64,000 nt of DNA from Desulfatibacillum aliphaticivorans DSM 15576 (GTDB taxonomy: Bacteria; Desulfobacterota; Desulfobacteria; Desulfobacterales; Desulfatibacillaceae). A program made the position numbers and the translations under genes. The stretch spans positions 19,824 to 83,823 of the forward strand of contig NZ_AUCT01000029.1 of NCBI RefSeq assembly GCF_000429905.1, given 5' to 3'. The notes below the pieces were generated by a model. The model was given only the letters and a program-made list of their open reading frames with translations, had not been told where the DNA came from and searched no databases. Shown here piece by piece: positions 7,404 to 14,783 of the stretch; positions within the stretch are counted from its first letter, which is position 1, and every line of letters starts with the position of its first letter.

Positions 7404-8734
7404 ATCTTCCCGGAAAATTATTCTGGCGCATCTACCTATTCGGGCTGCTCCTCATTATTGCCGCCACGGTTGCGGCGGTTTTGCCCTCCATCATCATGGA
7501 GCCCAACGCCCATTTTCACGGAAGCCCCCACCGCATCAGGGAGTGGGTGACGGTTGAATTGCATGCCAGGTTGGACAAGCCGGCCGAATTGCAAAATTAT
7601 CTGGACCATATTTCCACCCTCGTCAACAGCGGCGCGGCCGTTTACACGAGAGACGGAGTCAGGCTGGCCGCTTCGGGCGCGGCCCCCCCCCAGGCCCTGG
7701 AGGCCAAAGACCATCGCCGCATTGGCAAATGGCGCTCCATCCGGTCCCATGGCATATGGGTGTATTCCATGCCCCTGGGAGATGATGACGCTCCTTATCT
7801 TGTGATAGACGGCAAAGGCGGAGGCCCCCGGAGACTGTTCCTTGCTTTAGGCGCCGTCTTGCTGACCGTGGGAATTCTTTCCTGGCCCCTGGCCAGGGCT
7901 ATCACCCGCCCTTTGGAGCGTTTAAGCGATAATGCCAAAGCCCTGGCGGCGGGCGATCTCTCCGCCAGGAGCGGCGTGGTTCGAAAGGACGAGGTGGGGG
8001 ACCTCGCCAAAACCCTGGACAACATGGCGGACCGCCTGGAAGAGCGCATTCACAGCGAAAAAGAACTGCTGGCCAATATTTCCCACGAAATCAGAACCCC
8101 CCTGGCAAGGCTTAGGGTTGCCATTGAGTTATGTGAAGACGCCCCTGGAGACGCCGCGGAAACCATGGAGCGCTTGATAGGCATGGGCTCCGACCTGGCT
8201 GAGTTGGAAAGCCTGCTGGAAAACGTTCTGGCCAGCGCCCGCCTGGATCTGGCCTCCAGCAGCCCGGCCTCCATCCCCGTGCGTTTGCGGCGGGTTGCCA
8301 TGCCTGATTTTCTCGATAAGACCAGAGAACGGTTTGAACGCCGCTATACGGACAGGGTTCTGGAGATCAACTCCTCCGTCGAGGACATGGAAATCATGCT
8401 CGACCCGGACTTGTTCAACCGGGTTTGCGACAACCTGTTGGATAACGCCGTCAAGTACAGCCCGTCGAACGCCAAACCGATCCTGTTTGCGAAAAAAAAG
8501 GAAAACCGCCTGCATATCCAGGTCATGAATTACGGCCAGGGAGTCCCCGAAGAAGACCTGCCCCGGCTCTTCGAACCCTTTTTCCGAAGCGACAGAAGCC
8601 GGTCCCGAAAAACCGGCGGAACCGGCCTGGGGCTCACCTTGTGCAAACGCATCGTGGAGGCCCACCACGGGACCATTTCCGCCAGCGCCAATCCCCAAGG
8701 CGGCCTTGTAGTCGATATTGACATTCCCGGGTAA
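7400..8734 (+). CDS. Sensor histidine kinase (CpxA/RstB-like)
   Basis: 444 residues. TM1 is at about 9-30, a short periplasmic sensor of about 115 residues follows, TM2 is at about 145-165 (LFLALGAVLLTVGILSWPLA), then HAMP (RAITRPLERLSDNAKALAAG). HisKA has the phospho-accepting His in ANISHEIRTPLARLRVA; HATPase_c shows N box DNLLDNAVKYS, G1 NYGQGVPEEDLPRLFEPF and G2 GTGLGLTLCK. It overlaps the response regulator by four bases. The periplasmic loop is compact, as in CpxA, matching a CpxP-like partner in the same cluster. Confidence 0.92.
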   Translation: MNLPGKLFWRIYLFGLLLIIAATVAAVLPSIIMEPNAHFHGSPHRIREWVTVELHARLDKPAELQNYLDHISTLVNSGAAVYTRDGVRLAASGAAPPQALEAKDHRRIGKWRSIRSHGIWVYSMPLGDDDAPYLVIDGKGGGPRRLFLALGAVLLTVGILSWPLARAITRPLERLSDNAKALAAGDLSARSGVVRKDEVGDLAKTLDNMADRLEERIHSEKELLANISHEIRTPLARLRVAIELCEDAPGDAAETMERLIGMGSDLAELESLLENVLASARLDLASSSPASIPVRLRRVAMPDFLDKTRERFERRYTDRVLEINSSVEDMEIMLDPDLFNRVCDNLLDNAVKYSPSNAKPILFAKKKENRLHIQVMNYGQGVPEEDLPRLFEPFFRSDRSRSRKTGGTGLGLTLCKRIVEAHHGTISASANPQGGLVVDIDIPG

Positions 8735-8741
8735 GGGGTGG

Positions 8742-10214
8742 TCAGTCCCGGGCGGAGCGGGCCGGGCTATGGAAGGAATCCTTTATTAATCCAAGAGGCT
8801 TCTCAATAAACAAAAAATAGCTGAGGGCCAAAAACTTACGCACCGCCTGCATGCGGTCCAGGGGATAGTCGCGCAAAATCCGGTACGCCCTTCGCGGGTC
8901 GAAAAAAAACAGGGAAAAGGCCAGGGCCTGAAACAGGGAAAGCTCCCGGGCGCTCACTCCGGCGATGGATTTGTGAATGTGATGGTAATCCCCCCAAAGG
9001 TCTTTGGGCTGCAAACCGTGTTGGGCGGCGGCCATGGCGGCCAGGTCGGTTCCTTCGAAGGGGACCACCGTGAAAAAATAGGCGCCATGAAGCCGGGAAG
9101 TGCACGCGAACTTTATGGTTTGCATTAACTCTTTACGCGTTTCCGAGGGAAAGCCCAGCATAAAAAACCCCCAGGTGAAAATCCCCGCTTCCGCTGCAAT
9201 GGCTATGTTCTCCCGAATCTTGTCCAGCTTAATGTTTTTGCGAATGAGCTTTTGAACCCGGGGGCTGGCCGTTTCCACGGCGAATGCCATTTCATACACG
9301 CCCACGGAAGCCAATTCCCGGATTAAATCCCGGTCCAACAGATCGCCTCGCACCCCATTAGGGAAGGAGATCCTCACCTTAAGCCCGCGCTTTTTAATCT
9401 CGCGGCAAAACTCCATGGCCCGGCCGTAATCCAGGTTAAAGATGTCATCCACAATCTCAAAGGTCTCCACCTGGTATTTTTTAACCAGGCACTCCATTTC
9501 ATCCACGACGCGATAGGCGTTCATCGGCCTGAATTTTTTGGAAAAAATTCTGTGGCAATAGATGCAGCCGTAGGGGCATCCCCGGGAGGTGAACAACACG
9601 GCGTAACGGGATGAGGAATCGATGGGCGTGAAGTGGCTCAGGCTTTGATAGTCGGTAAGGTCGATCAGATCCCAGGCTGGGATGGGAATTTCCTCCATGT
9701 CCGGAACGGATAGATTCATGGGATTTTCCACCAGGGCTTGATCTTCATTTTTAAACGCCAAACCGCTGATGGGCCGCTCGGGAAACCTGTCCCCTTGTTC
9801 CTTGGCGTCCAGAAAATCAATAAACCCCACTTCCCCCTCTCCCCGGAGAATGTAATCGATATTTCCCGACTCCAAAATCCTGGCGCCGGAAGCGCTGGCC
9901 AGGGGTCCGCCCACGATGATGGGAATCTCCGGAAAGTCCGCCTTAAACCGGGCCGCGATTTTTTCCAGACGGCGCCCTTCCACGGTCATGGCGCTGACGG
10001 CGATGAGGTCCGGGTTGAATTCGCGCACCAGATCGGTCCAGCCGTCCATGGTGCGGGGGGCGACCCTTTCGTCGGCGATACAAAAGACGTCTTTGCCCGG
10101 CCTGCGTTCCCTGGCGTAGGCTGCCAGGGACATGAGGCCAAGGGGCGGCGTGGCGGTCTTATTCAATCCCTTGAAGTGGGGATGCTTGGGTTTGATCATC
10201 AATACGCGCGCCAA
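8742..10214 (-). CDS. B12-binding radical SAM protein
   Basis: 490 residues. The N-terminal Rossmann-like B12-binding domain (about 1-150; PPLGLMSLAAYARE, IIVGGPLAS) lacks a DxHxxG ligand motif, as is usual in BchE-like members. The radical SAM domain starts at about 195 with TSRGCPYGCIYCHR, whose CxxxCxxC binds the [4Fe-4S] cluster, and continues with MLGFPSET. TTG at 10214 follows AGGGGGGAATTCG. The C-terminal tail (DPRRAYRILRDY) is typical of lipid- or hopanoid-type family members, but substrate and product are unknown. It is convergent with the kinase gene, seven bases away. Confidence 0.85.
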   Translation of the reverse strand: MARVLMIKPKHPHFKGLNKTATPPLGLMSLAAYARERRPGKDVFCIADERVAPRTMDGWTDLVREFNPDLIAVSAMTVEGRRLEKIAARFKADFPEIPIIVGGPLASASGARILESGNIDYILRGEGEVGFIDFLDAKEQGDRFPERPISGLAFKNEDQALVENPMNLSVPDMEEIPIPAWDLIDLTDYQSLSHFTPIDSSSRYAVLFTSRGCPYGCIYCHRIFSKKFRPMNAYRVVDEMECLVKKYQVETFEIVDDIFNLDYGRAMEFCREIKKRGLKVRISFPNGVRGDLLDRDLIRELASVGVYEMAFAVETASPRVQKLIRKNIKLDKIRENIAIAAEAGIFTWGFFMLGFPSETRKELMQTIKFACTSRLHGAYFFTVVPFEGTDLAAMAAAQHGLQPKDLWGDYHHIHKSIAGVSARELSLFQALAFSLFFFDPRRAYRILRDYPLDRMQAVRKFLALSYFLFIEKPLGLIKDSFHSPARSARD

Positions 10215-10277
10215 CGAATTCCCCCCCTGCCGGATCGGCGAGCATCCAGGCTGATTCCCGGCGCCGATTCCACGGCT

Positions 10278-10296
10278 GTTTCAACCCTTTTGAAAC
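10278..10296. repeat. 7-bp inverted repeat in the radical SAM promoter region
   Basis: gtttcaa (10278-10284) pairs with ttgaaac (10290-10296) about 65 bp upstream of the radical SAM start. It could be an operator or a terminator stem for the YchF transcript. Confidence 0.35.
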
Positions 10297-10332
10297 GAAA
10301 AATCGCCCCGGAAAAAATTTTATACCTATTTA

Positions 10333-10346
10333 TATAGGCGCCTATA
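10333..10346. repeat. 14-bp perfect palindrome at the ychF stop codon
   Basis: tataggcgcctata is self-complementary and contains the ychF stop codon (10342-10344). The overlapping stem cctat/atagg (10325-10338) offers an alternative fold. Function unknown. Confidence 0.4.
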
Positions 10347-11370
10347 CGTTGAAACGGAAATTAATGATGTCCCCGTCCGCCACGATATACGTCTTGCCTT
10401 CCAGACGGACCTTGGCGGCTTTTTTGGCTTCCACGTAGGAGCCTGTATCTATAAGGTCCTGATATGCCAGTGTTTCCGCACGGATGAACCCCCGCTTGAT
10501 GTCCGAGTGAATAACGTCCGCTGCATCCACGGCCTGGGTTTCGCGGGAAATGGTCCAGGCCCTGACCTCGTCCTCGCCCACCGTGAAAAAGGACATCTTG
10601 CCCAAAAGCTCGTAGGATCTGCGGATCATCCGGTCCCGGGCCGTGGAGGTTACGCCGTATTCCTCCAAAAAGACCTCGGCCTCCTCGGGATCCATCATGG
10701 CCAGCTCCGCCTCCAATTTACCCCGAACCACCATGCAGGATTCATGTTCGCCCAAGCCGGGAACCTCGGGCATGGCCTCGTCGCCTTCGTCATTGTTGAA
10801 AACGATGAGGGTTGGCTTGGCCGAGACAAAGGTGAATCCGCGCAGCTTGGGCGCGGCCGCCAACTCCGGGTTGGTGCGGATGGGCTTGTCGTTTTCCAAA
10901 AGCTCGTGGCAGGCCTTAAGCAGGTCCAACTCCTCGGGGTCCACTTTCTTGCCCCGCTTGGCGTCCAGTTCCAGGCGTTCCAGGCGTTTTTCCACCACAA
11001 TGAGGTCGGCGAAAACCAACTCCTGGTCCAGCTTGCTGAAATCCTTGGCCGGGTCAGGCGCTTCTCCGCCCATATCCTCGAAATTACGAACCACGTGGAT
11101 GAGGGCGTCGCAGGTGCGCACCGGATTCCAGATGGCGTCGGCGCTTTTAGCCTGGGCGTCCCGGGCGCCGGGCAGCACGTATTGTATTTGGGCGTATATG
11201 GTCTTGCGCGGGTTGTACATCTTGCTGAGGATGTCAACCCGGTCGTCCGGCACGTTGATGGTTCCGATGCGGACCTCTCCCTTGCGGGTCGGGTCGGCTT
11301 CGCTTTGGGTCAGGGCCTCGAACAAGGTGGTCTTTCCGCACCGCTCCAGGCCTATGATTCCTAACTGCAT
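10342..11370 (-). CDS. ychF: YchF-like GTPase/ATPase
   Basis: 342 residues. The N-terminal P-loop is GLERCGKTTLFEAL (about 7-20), the middle is helical and charged, the nucleotide-base motif is VFNNDEGDE (the YchF-type variant of NKxD), and a TGS-like C-terminus (AETLAYQDLI, VADGDIINFRFNV) ends the protein. It is about 20 residues shorter than usual YchF, and the normal G3 segment (DIAGLVxGA) is replaced by YVLPGARDA with no DxxG. YchF proteins bind ribosomes and hydrolyse ATP. This could be a divergent orthologue or an extra paralogue. Confidence 0.8.
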   Translation of the reverse strand: MQLGIIGLERCGKTTLFEALTQSEADPTRKGEVRIGTINVPDDRVDILSKMYNPRKTIYAQIQYVLPGARDAQAKSADAIWNPVRTCDALIHVVRNFEDMGGEAPDPAKDFSKLDQELVFADLIVVEKRLERLELDAKRGKKVDPEELDLLKACHELLENDKPIRTNPELAAAPKLRGFTFVSAKPTLIVFNNDEGDEAMPEVPGLGEHESCMVVRGKLEAELAMMDPEEAEVFLEEYGVTSTARDRMIRRSYELLGKMSFFTVGEDEVRAWTISRETQAVDAADVIHSDIKRGFIRAETLAYQDLIDTGSYVEAKKAAKVRLEGKTYIVADGDIINFRFNV

Positions 11371-11551
11371 GTCATATATCTCCCTGAGAATGAAATAGGA
11401 TATTGATCAGTTTTGCATGATTCTTCCGACAGACTACCCCGTGCGATTTTGGTTGTCAATTGCATGAATGAAACTGGTCAGGCGCTGAAGGGTGTGGTAT
11501 GGCATTTTCGGAGGCGGTTGGAGAGGGTGTTTCTCTTACGGAGGTGGTTTT

Positions 11552-11917
11552 ATGGCGGGTTATGGTTTGTATGCAATGTTGGTCGCATTTGGCGTGGTGG
11601 TAGGCGTTGGCGCCAGTTTTTCCGGACTCGGCGGCGGATTTTTGATCGTCCCTCTTCTACTGTTCATGAAGTACGAAGCACAGCAGGCCGTGGGGACGTC
11701 CTTCATGGCCATCCTGGTTATTTCGTTTTCGGCGATCATCGCCCATAACAAATTGTCCAACGTGGATTATGTGGCCGGCATTATGCTCGGCATCGGCGGC
11801 ATCATCGGAGCCCAAATAGGACCGCGCCTTCTGGAAGGCGTATCCACTGCCAGCTTTAAGAAAATTTTCGCAGGAATTCTGGTGGGACTGGCCGCGTACC
11901 TTTTTTTCCAAAAGTAG
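11552..11917 (+). CDS. Half-size TauE/SafE-family membrane protein
   Basis: 121 residues, almost entirely hydrophobic with about four membrane segments. FSGLGGGFLIVPLLLF and QQAVGTSFMAILVIS reproduce the TauE repeat signature once, and the GGIIGAQIGPRLLE segment is typical of the C-terminal repeat. Full-length members are about 250 residues with two repeats, so this would have to dimerise to form the sulfite/organosulfonate exporter fold. ATG at 11552 has GGAGG eight bases upstream and is preferred over the start 60 bp earlier. Confidence 0.75.
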   Translation: MAGYGLYAMLVAFGVVVGVGASFSGLGGGFLIVPLLLFMKYEAQQAVGTSFMAILVISFSAIIAHNKLSNVDYVAGIMLGIGGIIGAQIGPRLLEGVSTASFKKIFAGILVGLAAYLFFQK

Positions 11918-11969
11918 CTTGGCGAAAACCGTCTTTTCACGGCGTCAACTCAAACAAAGGCCTTGAATT

Positions 11970-12818
11970 ATGAACATGGATGTTTCGGTTATCGACCTGA
12001 TTGAAAAACGGTGTTCCTGGAGGAGCTTTTCCGGCGCCTCCCTGCCCGTGGATGCCAAGCAAAAAATGGAGGAGTTCCTGGCAGACCCGGGGACGCCTCC
12101 TTTTAACTCCCAAACCCGATTCGAATTGGTGGACGCCGGCGTGGACGGCGCCAAACGGGTTCCGGGAACCTACGGAGTCATCAAAGGCGCCCGCGACTTC
12201 ATCGTAGGCGTCGCCGAACCCGGTCCCAAATATCTGGAAGACTACGGCTACCTGTTCGAAAAGGCCATCCTGTTCGCCACCGCCCTGGATCTGGGAACTT
12301 GCTGGATGGGCGGCACCTTGAAGCACACCATCTTTGCGGAAAAGATCAGGCTGCAAAAAGACGAAGTCCTGCCTTGCATTTGTCCGGTGGGCCTCCGGGC
12401 GCCCAGAAAAACCTTGGTGGACGCCATGTTCGCCGCAGGCGCAGGCTCCAAAAAACGGAAAGCCTGGCCTGAGCTTTTCTTTCACAACGATTTTTCCTCC
12501 CCATTGACCCAAAAGGCCGCCGGCGAATACTCTACTCCCTTGGAAATGGCGCGGCTGGCGCCTTCCGCCTCCAATCGGCAGCCCTGGAGAATAATAGACA
12601 GCGATTCCGGCTTCCACCTGTTCCTCACCAGAAACAAGGCTTACAAAAATATTTTCAAGGCCGACCTCCAACGAATCGACATGGGCATCGCCATGTGTCA
12701 CTTCGAGTTGAGCGCCAGGGAAAAAGGATTGGAGGGCCGCTGGACGGAATCCGACCCGAAGATTTCCCGCACGCCGGAACGCACCGAGTACGTCGCAACC
12801 TGGGAAATCAATCGATAA
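11970..12818 (+). CDS. Nitroreductase-family flavoprotein
   Basis: 282 residues in two pseudo-repeats. IEKRCSWRSFSG opens the FMN-binding nitroreductase fold, FATALDLGTCWMGGTL is the family's central helix, and LEMARLAPSASNRQPWRI carries the conserved SNRQPW flavin contact. The arrangement, with SxNxQPW in the second half, fits the putative TM nitroreductase group rather than NfsB-type enzymes. ATG at 11970 has only a weak AAAGG. Substrates are unknown. It lies 52 bp after the TauE-like gene on the same strand and may be co-transcribed. Confidence 0.78.
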   Translation: MNMDVSVIDLIEKRCSWRSFSGASLPVDAKQKMEEFLADPGTPPFNSQTRFELVDAGVDGAKRVPGTYGVIKGARDFIVGVAEPGPKYLEDYGYLFEKAILFATALDLGTCWMGGTLKHTIFAEKIRLQKDEVLPCICPVGLRAPRKTLVDAMFAAGAGSKKRKAWPELFFHNDFSSPLTQKAAGEYSTPLEMARLAPSASNRQPWRIIDSDSGFHLFLTRNKAYKNIFKADLQRIDMGIAMCHFELSAREKGLEGRWTESDPKISRTPERTEYVATWEINR

Positions 12819-13207
12819 AGGCGCCGCTGGCGCCTCATTCCCGAAAAATCTTCCTCCCGGATTGCCGGGGGATTCTTGCGCTGCAAAAAAAAGGGTCCCC
12901 TCGCCCGGGAAAAATGCCGTCTACGATTTATTTTTAAACAATCTTGTCGTTTTTTCCTTTTTCTCCGCAAAGTCTAACATCTTGTTTTGGCGATTTTTTT
13001 TGCGCTTTAAATTCTTTTTGCGACAAACAAGTGAAAAAAAACACTTGGACGGCAATAAATACTTTGATAAACACACATGGGATTGCAAACTGGGGTTTTA
13101 CCCCGGATGACCACTTAAAAAGTCCGGCAAGGGGTGGGAGAAATCAGGCGTCAAAGGGGACGACGACCGACTTGGCCGGCCGGTTTGGAGTGAGGAATAA
13201 AAACGAT
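12819..13207 (+). other. 389-bp leader region upstream of the DASS transporter
   Basis: Begins with a perfect 7-bp hairpin (aggcgcc 12819-12825, ggcgcct 12829-12835) directly after the nitroreductase stop codon, not followed by a T-run. Further on is a short G/C stem, ctgggg/ccccgg, near 13089-13106. The transporter frame stays open back to 12944, but the added translation (Phe/Lys-rich) does not resemble the family. No promoter could be fixed. Confidence 0.4.
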
Positions 13208-14683
13208 ATGGATAGCAATATTGAAGCGAAAGAGCCGTTTGATTGGAAGCGATTTTGTTTTTTAATGCTGGGCGTAGCTCTCTTTGTCATCGTGTATTAT
13301 TGCCCGCCGCTGCCTGATGCCGTGGATCCCAACGGGGTCCACTTTCCATTGAGCAAGGAAGCCAAGGGGGCTCTGGCGGTGTTTTTACTGGCAGGCACAT
13401 GGTGGGTTTTTGAGGTTGTGCCCATCGGCGTCACCAGCCTGACAATCGGCGCATTACAGGCGTTGTTCCTGATTCGCCCCGCCAAAGTGGCGTTCAAGGA
13501 TTTCATGGACCCCTCGGTTCTGTTTATCTTTGGCTCCATCGTCATTGGCATGGTTTTCACCAAAACGGGCCTTACCAAAAGGCTGGCATATAAAATGCTC
13601 ATTGTGGTGGGCGAAAAAACCAGCATGATCTACCTTGGCTGCTTCATCGTCACAGCAGCCCTGGCGCACATCATGGCCCATACGGCGGTGGCCGCCACCA
13701 TTTACCCCCTGCTGCTGACCATCTACGCCTTGTATGGAGAAGGCGACAAGCAGACCAAGTTCGGCAAAGGCTTGTTCATGGGCATGGCCTACGTGGCCGG
13801 CGCAGGCAGCATCGTGACTCTGTTGGGCGCGGCGCGCGGCGCCGTGGCCATCGGCTTTTACAACGACGTGGTCGGCAAAACCGTGGGCTTTTTTGAACTG
13901 ACCAAGTTCATGTTCCCCATCGGTTGGTTGATGGTGTTTTTGCTGTGGGGATTTTTCATGGTCTTCCTCAAGCCTGAAAAAACAACGATCCCCGGCCTGC
14001 GGCAAAAAGCCAAAGACCTGGACGCCAACAACGGCCCCATCACCAAAAACGAAATCCTGGCTGCAGTGATCGTAGGCTCGGTTATTCTGATCATGTCTTT
14101 GGGATCCCTAATTGACGGATTCCCCAAACTGCATAAAACAGCCGTCATCCTGTGCTCCACCATTCTGTTTTTTGTCCTGAACATCCTGGACATTGATGAC
14201 CTGGAGGAGATTCCCTGGAACATCATCCTGCTCTTCGCCGGCGCCATGAGCATCGGCTTCTGCCTGTGGGATACGGGCGCGGCAGAATGGCTGGCCGTCA
14301 ACTGGCTGGTCATGTTCGAAAAGGCCAGCCCCTTTGTGTTCATCATGAGCATCGCCTTCTTTGTCATGATCATGACCAACTTCATCATGAACGTGGCGGC
14401 CATCGCTATTTCTCTGCCCGTGGCCTTGGTTATTGCTCCCTACCTGGGCGCTGCCCCGGAAGGCATCCTGTTCGCCTCCCTGGTGACTGCCGGCATGCCC
14501 TTCCTGCTGCTTGTGGGCGCCGCTCCCAACGCCATCGCCTACGACTCCAAGCAATTCACCACAGGTGAATTCTTTATGTACGGCATCCCCGCCAGCGCCA
14601 TGCTGATGGTGGTGGTGGCCATTGCCGTGGGCGTTATATGGCCTTTGATGGGCATGCCCATTTACGTGACCCCGGCCGGATAA
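13208..14683 (+). CDS. DASS/SLC13-family anion symporter
   Basis: 491 residues and about 11-12 membrane segments. Family landmarks: GTWWVFEVVPIGVTSL (first helix pair), the re-entrant HIMAHTAVAATIYPLL and the second-half NFIMNVAAIAISLPVAL with VGAAPNAIAY, corresponding to the two SNT-type carboxylate/sodium motifs. Expected substrates are di- or tricarboxylates or sulfate with Na+. The ATG at 13208 (MDSNIEAKEPFDWKRF) gives a normal cytoplasmic N-terminus; GAGG lies 15 bases upstream. A strong terminator follows, so it is probably monocistronic. Confidence 0.87.
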   Translation: MDSNIEAKEPFDWKRFCFLMLGVALFVIVYYCPPLPDAVDPNGVHFPLSKEAKGALAVFLLAGTWWVFEVVPIGVTSLTIGALQALFLIRPAKVAFKDFMDPSVLFIFGSIVIGMVFTKTGLTKRLAYKMLIVVGEKTSMIYLGCFIVTAALAHIMAHTAVAATIYPLLLTIYALYGEGDKQTKFGKGLFMGMAYVAGAGSIVTLLGAARGAVAIGFYNDVVGKTVGFFELTKFMFPIGWLMVFLLWGFFMVFLKPEKTTIPGLRQKAKDLDANNGPITKNEILAAVIVGSVILIMSLGSLIDGFPKLHKTAVILCSTILFFVLNILDIDDLEEIPWNIILLFAGAMSIGFCLWDTGAAEWLAVNWLVMFEKASPFVFIMSIAFFVMIMTNFIMNVAAIAISLPVALVIAPYLGAAPEGILFASLVTAGMPFLLLVGAAPNAIAYDSKQFTTGEFFMYGIPASAMLMVVVAIAVGVIWPLMGMPIYVTPAG

Positions 14684-14717
14684 CGGACGACAAAAAAACG
14701 TGTATTGTATAAAGGGC

Positions 14718-14755
14718 AAAGGCCGCCCGTTTTCTTGGGCGGCCTTTTGTTTTTC
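14718..14755. terminator. Bidirectional terminator
   Basis: aaaggccgccc (14718-14728) pairs with gggcggccttt (14737-14747), followed by TTGTTTTT; the complement also ends in T residues. It separates the convergent transporter and chemoreceptor genes. Confidence 0.88.
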
Positions 14756-14783
14756 ATGCAATCCGCTTGTTTATCCCGCCTTT

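Noticed and set aside
12944..13207. N-terminal extension of the DASS transporter
   Set aside because: Phe/Lys-rich low-complexity translation not seen in the family; ATG 13208 gives a normal N-terminus.
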